Assembly: GCA_964372275.1 (NCBI GenBank)
Contig: CAYJRR010000020.1
Coordinates: 3,208-31,982 of the forward strand
DNA: 28,775 nt
Direction of reading: 5' to 3'
Origin: CAYJRR01 sp964372275 [NCBI: uncultured bacterium]
GTDB lineage: Bacteria; CAYJRR01
Part shown: positions 24,667 through 28,775 of the stretch, piece after piece
How positions within the stretch are numbered: the stretch's first letter is position 1
Layout: each line of letters opens with the position of its first letter
Notes under the pieces: model-generated
Databases searched by the model: none
Seen by the model: only the letters and a program-made list of their open reading frames with translations
Told to the model about the DNA's origin: nothing
Made by a program: the position numbers and the translations under genes

Positions 24667-25283
24667 GGCACCGGCACCACGATCGGGATCTGCTTGGGAT
24701 TCTCCAGCACGATCGTCAACGGCTTCCCCTTGCGGGTGACGTCGAACGAGATCTTGGCGGGGCTGTCTCCGAGGGCGACGTAGGCCGCGGCGATCTCGTC
24801 GTGGGTACGGAACGCCATGTCGTTGACGGTGTGGATCACGTCGCCGGTCTCGAATCCGAGCCGGCGCGCGAGTCCCCCCTCCCGGAGTCCCGCCAGGCGA
24901 AAGCCGTCGGGGTTCGAGCCCGGCGACTCCGGATCCAGGTCGACCTCGGCGCCGATGCGGTCGACCCGCGCCAGGATCTCCCGGATCGCGTCGGCCGGCG
25001 CGAAGACGCGGATTCGCCCCCCCTCGACCTTGGGCTTGGAAAGCTTGTCGAGCAGTTCCTCGGGTACCGCTTCCGCGACCTTCGGCGACGGATCGCCGGC
25101 GTGCGCCCCAACGAACCGTGCCTCGGCCTCCGCGATCCGCGCGCGAAGCGCGGCGATCTCCGCCTCCAGCGCCGGCTGCCGATCGCGCATCCGCTCCACC
25201 TCGCGCCGGACGACCACCAGGCTTCCGACGCTGACCACCAGGGCGAAACCGGAGAGCGCGAAGGCGAGCTGCGAAACCCTCAT
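24663..25283 (-). CDS. Membrane-anchored coiled-coil protein with GspC-like PDZ domain
   Basis: 206 residues from ATG at 25283; ATGA overlaps the prfA stop and its own TGA overlaps the prmC GTG. A single N-terminal membrane segment (about 7-25) is followed by a short heptad-like helix (26-57: RREVERMRDRQPALEAEIAA...). After a Pro-containing linker, residues of about 88-195 include GFRLAGLREGGLARRLGFET, then GDVIHTVNDM and FDVTRKGKPLTIVLEN. This is the layout of a PDZ domain with the GDVI..VN turn, closest to the C-terminal PDZ of the type II secretion protein GspC. Topology predicts a periplasmic PDZ. No other secretion genes are nearby, so a role in type II secretion is not supported by context. 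Confidence 0.78.
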   Translation of the reverse strand: MRVSQLAFALSGFALVVSVGSLVVVRREVERMRDRQPALEAEIAALRARIAEAEARFVGAHAGDPSPKVAEAVPEELLDKLSKPKVEGGRIRVFAPADAIREILARVDRIGAEVDLDPESPGSNPDGFRLAGLREGGLARRLGFETGDVIHTVNDMAFRTHDEIAAAYVALGDSPAKISFDVTRKGKPLTIVLENPKQIPIVVPVP

Positions 25284-26365
25284 GCCGTCATCCCCCCTTG
25301 CGCCTCGCCCCCTTTGAGCGCCTCGGCCTGGTAGTGATTGATCACCGCGGTCAAAAGCTCGTCCAGATCGCCGTCCATCACCTCGGGGAGGCGATGGAGC
25401 GACAGCTTGATCCGGTGGTCGGTGACGCGGCCTTCGTGGAAGTTGTAGGTGCGGATCCGCTCGCTGCGGTCCCCGGTGCCGACCTGCCCCTTCCGGTCGC
25501 TCGCGATCGCCTGCTCCCGCTCCTCGCGCTCGCGCGCCTTGAGCTTCGTCGCCAGCATCTTCATGGCCGTCGCCCGGTTCTTGTGCTGGCTGCGCTCCAT
25601 CTGGCAGGAGACGACGATCCCGCTCGGGAGGTGGGTGATGCGGATCGCCGACTCGGTCTTGTTGACGTGCTGCCCGCCGGCGCCGCCCGAGCGATAGGTG
25701 TCGACTTTGAGGTCTTCGGTCCGGATGTTGACCTCCTGCTCCTCGACCTCCGGCATCACCGCCACCGTCGCGGTGGAGGTGTGCTTGCGCCCGGAGGCCT
25801 CGGTCTCGGGGACGCGTTGCACGCGGTGGACCCCGCTCTCCCAGCGGAGCTGGCGATAGACGTCGCGGCCGACGATCGTGGCCACCACCTCCTTGAAACC
25901 GCCCCCTTCCGTCTCGTGGCAGTCGACCATCTCCAGCTTCCAGCCCTTCGCCGCGGCGTACTTCGAATACATGCGGAACAGGTCCCCCGCGAACAACGCC
26001 GCTTCGTCCCCGCCGGTGCCGGCGCGCACCTCGAGGATCACCGTCTTCCCCTCGTACGGGTCTTTGGGGGTGAGCAGCCGCGCCAGCTCCTGCTCGACCT
26101 CCTCCCGCTCGGCGCGGAGCCGCCCGACCTCGTCGTAGGCCAACGCCGCCAGCTCCTTGTCCGGACTCCGCGCCAGCTCTTCGTTCTCGGCCAGCTCGCG
26201 CGCGAGCTTCTCGTGCCGGCGGAACGCCTCGACGATCGGCGCCAGGTCGTTGTGCTCCTTGGCGGTGCGCGCGAACTCCTCCCGGTTCGCGACCAGGTCG
26301 GGGGAGGCCAGGCGCGCCGACAGCTCCTCGTACTTCTTGGCGATCGCTTGCAGGCGGTCTTGCAC
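25280..26365 (-). CDS. prfA: Peptide chain release factor 1 (RF1)
   Basis: 361 residues from GTG at 26365, with AGGGG about 8 nt upstream; the frame is open further upstream, but homology begins here. RF1 ends translation at UAA and UAG. The peptidyl-hydrolysis motif GGQ is at 230-232 (SGGAGGQHVNKTESAIR), and the tripeptide recognition site reads PET (186-188), an RF1 variant of PAT, not the SPF of RF2. Also present are EVRAGTGGDEAALFAGDLFR, SGVHRVQRVP and YNFHEGRVTDHRI. The length is typical. It starts 8 nt after the DUF1385 stop and overlaps the PDZ gene by 4 nt. PrmC, which methylates its GGQ, is encoded in the same operon. Confidence 0.96.
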   Translation of the reverse strand: MQDRLQAIAKKYEELSARLASPDLVANREEFARTAKEHNDLAPIVEAFRRHEKLARELAENEELARSPDKELAALAYDEVGRLRAEREEVEQELARLLTPKDPYEGKTVILEVRAGTGGDEAALFAGDLFRMYSKYAAAKGWKLEMVDCHETEGGGFKEVVATIVGRDVYRQLRWESGVHRVQRVPETEASGRKHTSTATVAVMPEVEEQEVNIRTEDLKVDTYRSGGAGGQHVNKTESAIRITHLPSGIVVSCQMERSQHKNRATAMKMLATKLKAREREEREQAIASDRKGQVGTGDRSERIRTYNFHEGRVTDHRIKLSLHRLPEVMDGDLDELLTAVINHYQAEALKGGEAQGGMTA

Positions 26366-26373
26366 GGGGGCCC

Positions 26374-27435
26374 CTAGAGCATCGCCTTCTCGGCGACGAC
26401 CGGTCCCCCGGCGATCCGCTCCTCGCGCGCGAGCGCCCCCTTCAGCGCCGCCAGCGACACCTCGATCTGCGGTCCGTCCGGCTCGCGCGTCGTGAGCCGT
26501 TGCAGGACCATCATCGGCTCGTAGAGCTGCCTCCAGCCGGGCCGCTCGGCGCACCGCCCGGCCCAACGAATGATCTCGTAGCTGATGCCGGCCACCGGCA
26601 GCATCAGCGGGATCTTGATCGCGACGAAGACCAGGTTGCGAACCAGCTTGGGCAGCCCCGCCAGCGCGGGGAGGAGCGGAAAGATCGCGGCGAACAGGGC
26701 GATCGAGACCAGGATCACGAACAGGAGGAAGGTCGTCCCGCAACGCGGATGCAGCCTCGGCCATTTGCGGGTGTGCTCGACGTCGAGCGGCTCGCCGTGC
26801 TCGAAGACGTGGATGCTCTTGTGCTCCGCGCCGTGGTACTGGAACACGCGCTGGATGTCGTTCATCCGCGAGATAAGCAGGATGTAGCCGACGAAGATCG
26901 CCACCTTGATCGCGCCGTCCACCAGGTGGAACGAGGACGAGGCGACGTCGGCCGAGATCCCGAGCCAGGGGTTCAGGTAGGCCGTGATCAGGTGGGGCAC
27001 GACGACGAACAGGCCGATCCCGGCCGCGAAGGCGAACGCCATCGTTCCGGCCAGCGCCCAGCCGTGGAGCGTCGGCGTCCCCTCGCCCTCCGGCGACGGT
27101 CCGGACGGGCTGCCGCCATCGCCGGACGCCGGCGACTCGATGGACGCCTGCTCCGCCGACCAGGAGAGCGCCTGGTACCCGTTCGCCAACGTCTCGAACA
27201 GGAGCACCATGCCGCGCAGCAACGGCCAGCGGAAGAACGGAAGCCTCTCCCCGATCGAGTGCCAGTCCTGCTCCTTGACGACGATCTTTCCGTCGGGCCG
27301 GCGGCAGGCGATCGCCATCGCCCGCGGACTGCGCATCAGCACCCCCTCGATCACCGCTTGACCGCCGACGGCGCACTTCGCCGCCGCCAGCAACCCCAGC
27401 TGGATCGAGAGACGGAGCGGGCCTACGCGTCGCAT
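26374..27435 (-). CDS. DUF1385 (YqhQ-like) membrane protein
   Basis: 353 residues from ATG at 27435, without an obvious ribosome binding site. Family signatures: CAVGGQAVIEGVLMRSPRAM (21-40), HGAEHK (201-206) and HPRCGTTF (229-236). The His and Cys residues suggest a metal site, and annotations call the family predicted metal-dependent, but no activity is established to my knowledge. Four or five hydrophobic helices are visible (about 128-150, 175-190, 235-256 and 265-285). A Ser/Gly/Pro/Glu-rich insertion (about 96-123) precedes the first. DUF1385 genes are commonly found next to rpmE and prfA, as here, with 46 nt to rpmE and 8 nt to prfA. Function remains unknown. Confidence 0.88.
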   Translation of the reverse strand: MRRVGPLRLSIQLGLLAAAKCAVGGQAVIEGVLMRSPRAMAIACRRPDGKIVVKEQDWHSIGERLPFFRWPLLRGMVLLFETLANGYQALSWSAEQASIESPASGDGGSPSGPSPEGEGTPTLHGWALAGTMAFAFAAGIGLFVVVPHLITAYLNPWLGISADVASSSFHLVDGAIKVAIFVGYILLISRMNDIQRVFQYHGAEHKSIHVFEHGEPLDVEHTRKWPRLHPRCGTTFLLFVILVSIALFAAIFPLLPALAGLPKLVRNLVFVAIKIPLMLPVAGISYEIIRWAGRCAERPGWRQLYEPMMVLQRLTTREPDGPQIEVSLAALKGALAREERIAGGPVVAEKAML

Positions 27436-27481
27436 GCGAGATCTTCGGCAGCCACGACCGCGGCCGCCGACGGCGGTGCCC

Positions 27482-27730
27482 CTAGACGTTCGTCTTCTTC
27501 AGGGCCGCCGCCTTCGACTCCTTCGCGGTCGCGACCCCCTTGAACTTGGTGTTGAACTTCTCGACGCGGCCGGCGGTGTCGATCAGCTTCTGTTTTCCGG
27601 TGAAGAACGGATGGCAGGCCGAACAGATGTCGACCGTGATCTTCTTCAGCGTCGAGCCGGAGTCGATCTCGTTGCCACAGGCGCAGCGGATCTTGATCTC
27701 GTGGTAGTCGGGGTGGATTCCGGGCTTCAT
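27482..27730 (-). CDS. rpmE: 50S ribosomal protein bL31, zinc-binding form
   Basis: 82 residues from ATG at 27730, preceded by AGGAG about 8 nt upstream; the frame is open further but lacks homology. It begins [20 protein letters not shown] and keeps the four zinc ligands of the C+ form: C16, C18, C36 and C39 ([16 protein letters not shown]). The core family ending RVEKFNTKF is followed by a Lys/Ala-rich tail slightly longer than in E. coli (70 residues). The zinc-binding form implies no special zinc-starvation role here; a C- paralogue is not in the window. Confidence 0.95.
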   Translation of the reverse strand: MKPGIHPDYHEIKIRCACGNEIDSGSTLKKITVDICSACHPFFTGKQKLIDTAGRVEKFNTKFKGVATAKESKAAALKKTNV

Positions 27731-27825
27731 CGATCGTCTCCTACGGATGGCGCCGGTCGTTCCGCCGGTTGGCATCCGGCGGCGGCGTACGTCGGTTTCG
27801 GGAAACGGGGAAGATAGCGGACTGC

Positions 27826-27851
27826 CGGCGGTTCGGCAACGAGAACCGCCG
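27826..27851 (-). terminator. 9-bp hairpin after the HEAT-repeat gene
   Basis: CGGCGGTTC (27826-27834) and GAACCGCCG (27843-27851) pair perfectly with an 8-nt loop, 42 nt past the HEAT gene stop and about 95 nt before rpmE. The minus-strand sequence after it is pyrimidine-rich (ATCTTCCCCGTTTCCC) but lacks a T-run. It may end the HEAT transcript or act in the rpmE leader. Confidence 0.38.
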
Positions 27852-27893
27852 CGCCGGAGCGCCCCGCGGCGTCTCCGGGCGCCGCGAAGAAGA

Positions 27894-28775
27894 TCAGCCT
27901 TTCCGGGCAGTTCCGATGGGCGTTGCCGCCGCACGCCCGGCGCGGTCGGCCGCGCTCAATGCCCCCTGCGAGTTGTCGAGGGAAAGCGCCCCGTCGGCCG
28001 GAGCGGGGTCGGTGACCGTGAGCTGACCCGCCTCGGCCCCACTCGCGCGCGACTGGATCGCGGCGACGGCGGCGGCGGCGGCCCCCTTGAGCTCGCCGGG
28101 GAGGAGCCCCTCGGTGAGCGGCGTAAGCTTCGGCACCGCCGCCACCGTCCCGATCCGCCCGAGCCCGCGCGCGGCGGCGGCGCGCGCGGCGCTGCGCGGC
28201 TGGTCGAGCAGCGCCAGGAGCGCCGTCTCGCCGGCCGGATCGCCGATCTCGGCCAGCGCCTCGGCGATCGCGATCTGCTCCTCCTCGTCGAGCAGGTCGT
28301 CCCGCCGCGCCAGACGATCGAGGCGCACCAGCGTCCCGCGCAGGCGATGGGCCCCCGCCCGACGGATCGCCGCGGTCCGCACACTCGCATGCGAATCATG
28401 GAGCAGCCGCTCGACCAGCCGCGGCAGGCGGCGAAGATGCCGCTCGCCGATTGCGGTGAGCGCCGCAATGCGCACCCCTTCCTCCACTCTTCGGTCGACG
28501 GCGATCGCCTCGATCGTCTCGGCCCCCGACGCGCCGAGGAACGTCGCGGCGTGAAGCCGCAGGGCCGGATCCGGATCGGCGAGGACCGATTCGGCGATCG
28601 CCGTCCGTTCGTCCTCGCCACGCGCGAAACGGAGGCGCTGGTCGAAACAGGCGCGGCGCACCGCCGGCTCCCGGTCGAAGACCATGATCTTCTCGAGGAG
28701 CGCTCCCTCCGGCGTCCGGTACGCGCGCCGGAGCTCGGCCGCCAGCTCCACCGCCATCCGCGCGGCGGGCCCCAA
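27894..28775 (-). CDS. HEAT-repeat protein (5' truncated at the window edge)
   Basis: 293 residues are visible; the frame is open at 28775, so the true start probably lies outside, although an internal ATG occurs seven codons in ([13 protein letters not shown]). The chain is a series of paired helices of about 30 residues with HEAT-like features: [66 protein letters not shown] and [20 protein letters not shown]. Such repeats serve as protein-protein interaction scaffolds. The last 55 residues are Ala/Gly/Ser/Asp-rich and probably disordered. No enzyme domain is visible in this part. It reads toward rpmE, 163 nt away, with a hairpin between. Confidence 0.75.
   Translation of the reverse strand: MGPAARMAVELAAELRRAYRTPEGALLEKIMVFDREPAVRRACFDQRLRFARGEDERTAIAESVLADPDPALRLHAATFLGASGAETIEAIAVDRRVEEGVRIAALTAIGERHLRRLPRLVERLLHDSHASVRTAAIRRAGAHRLRGTLVRLDRLARRDDLLDEEEQIAIAEALAEIGDPAGETALLALLDQPRSAARAAAARGLGRIGTVAAVPKLTPLTEGLLPGELKGAAAAAVAAIQSRASGAEAGQLTVTDPAPADGALSLDNSQGALSAADRAGRAAATPIGTARKG

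Noticed and set aside
24905-24925. GGGGTTCGAGCCC resembling a tRNA T-arm
   Set aside because: It lies inside the PDZ coding sequence, and I see no matching acceptor, D-arm or anticodon arm nearby. The similar GTTCGAGTC at about 252 is also coding sequence without a tRNA context.

Overview
The window is very GC-rich, densely packed and entirely bacterial. No phage genes, insertion sequences, CRISPR arrays, rRNA or tRNA are visible. The envelope is diderm: there are four proteins with clear lipoboxes, two small outer-membrane-barrel candidates ending in aromatic residues, and an AsmA-like protein. The gene order rpmE - DUF1385 - prfA - (PDZ) - prmC - sua5 - murA, the giant TPR-CHAT protein and the lipoprotein-rich envelope genes suggest a deltaproteobacterial/Myxococcota-like or Acidobacteriota-like lineage, perhaps an uncultured one. 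I cannot place it more exactly from sequence alone.

Layout. 1-161: the end of a membrane protein gene. 249-1304 (minus): a nucleotidyltransferase-fold gene followed by a small unknown gene. 1343-2959 (plus): an AmpG-like MFS permease. 3230-6144 (plus): a cluster of barrel protein, acidic lipoprotein and barrel protein, preceded by a good sigma-54 promoter match. 6181-10165 (plus): an EpmA-like class II synthetase paralogue and an AsmA-like anchored periplasmic protein. 10208-10966 (minus): a cysteine-rich lipoprotein. 11243-20244 (plus): a two-gene operon of a DUF1318/YdbL-like lipoprotein and, overlapping it by 4 nt, a 2791-residue lipoprotein with a TolB-type propeller, TPRs, a degenerate CHAT domain, more TPRs and an intact CHAT protease domain. 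20277-28775 (minus): a secreted glycine-rich protein, a small membrane protein, murA, and a tightly overlapping translation/housekeeping operon (sua5, prmC, a GspC-like PDZ protein, prfA, DUF1385), then rpmE and a truncated HEAT-repeat gene.

The most unusual object is the giant CHAT lipoprotein. It appears to contain the TPR-CHAT module twice. The first copy has lost the His-Cys dyad (H2659 corresponds to A1723; no Cys near Q1768), and the second keeps it (H2659/C2704). An N-terminal PD40 propeller carries an EF-hand-like Asp loop. A lipobox (C30) predicts that this caspase-like protease acts outside the cytoplasm, whereas the described TPR-CHAT proteases are mainly cytoplasmic. Its coupling to a YdbL-like lipoprotein, with an AsmA-like gene close by, suggests an envelope maintenance or surveillance role; that part is inference.

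Regulatory structure: all three convergent gene junctions carry compact GC-rich hairpins without a U-tract, which are candidate bidirectional terminators. The minus-strand operon is chained by 4-nt start/stop overlaps.
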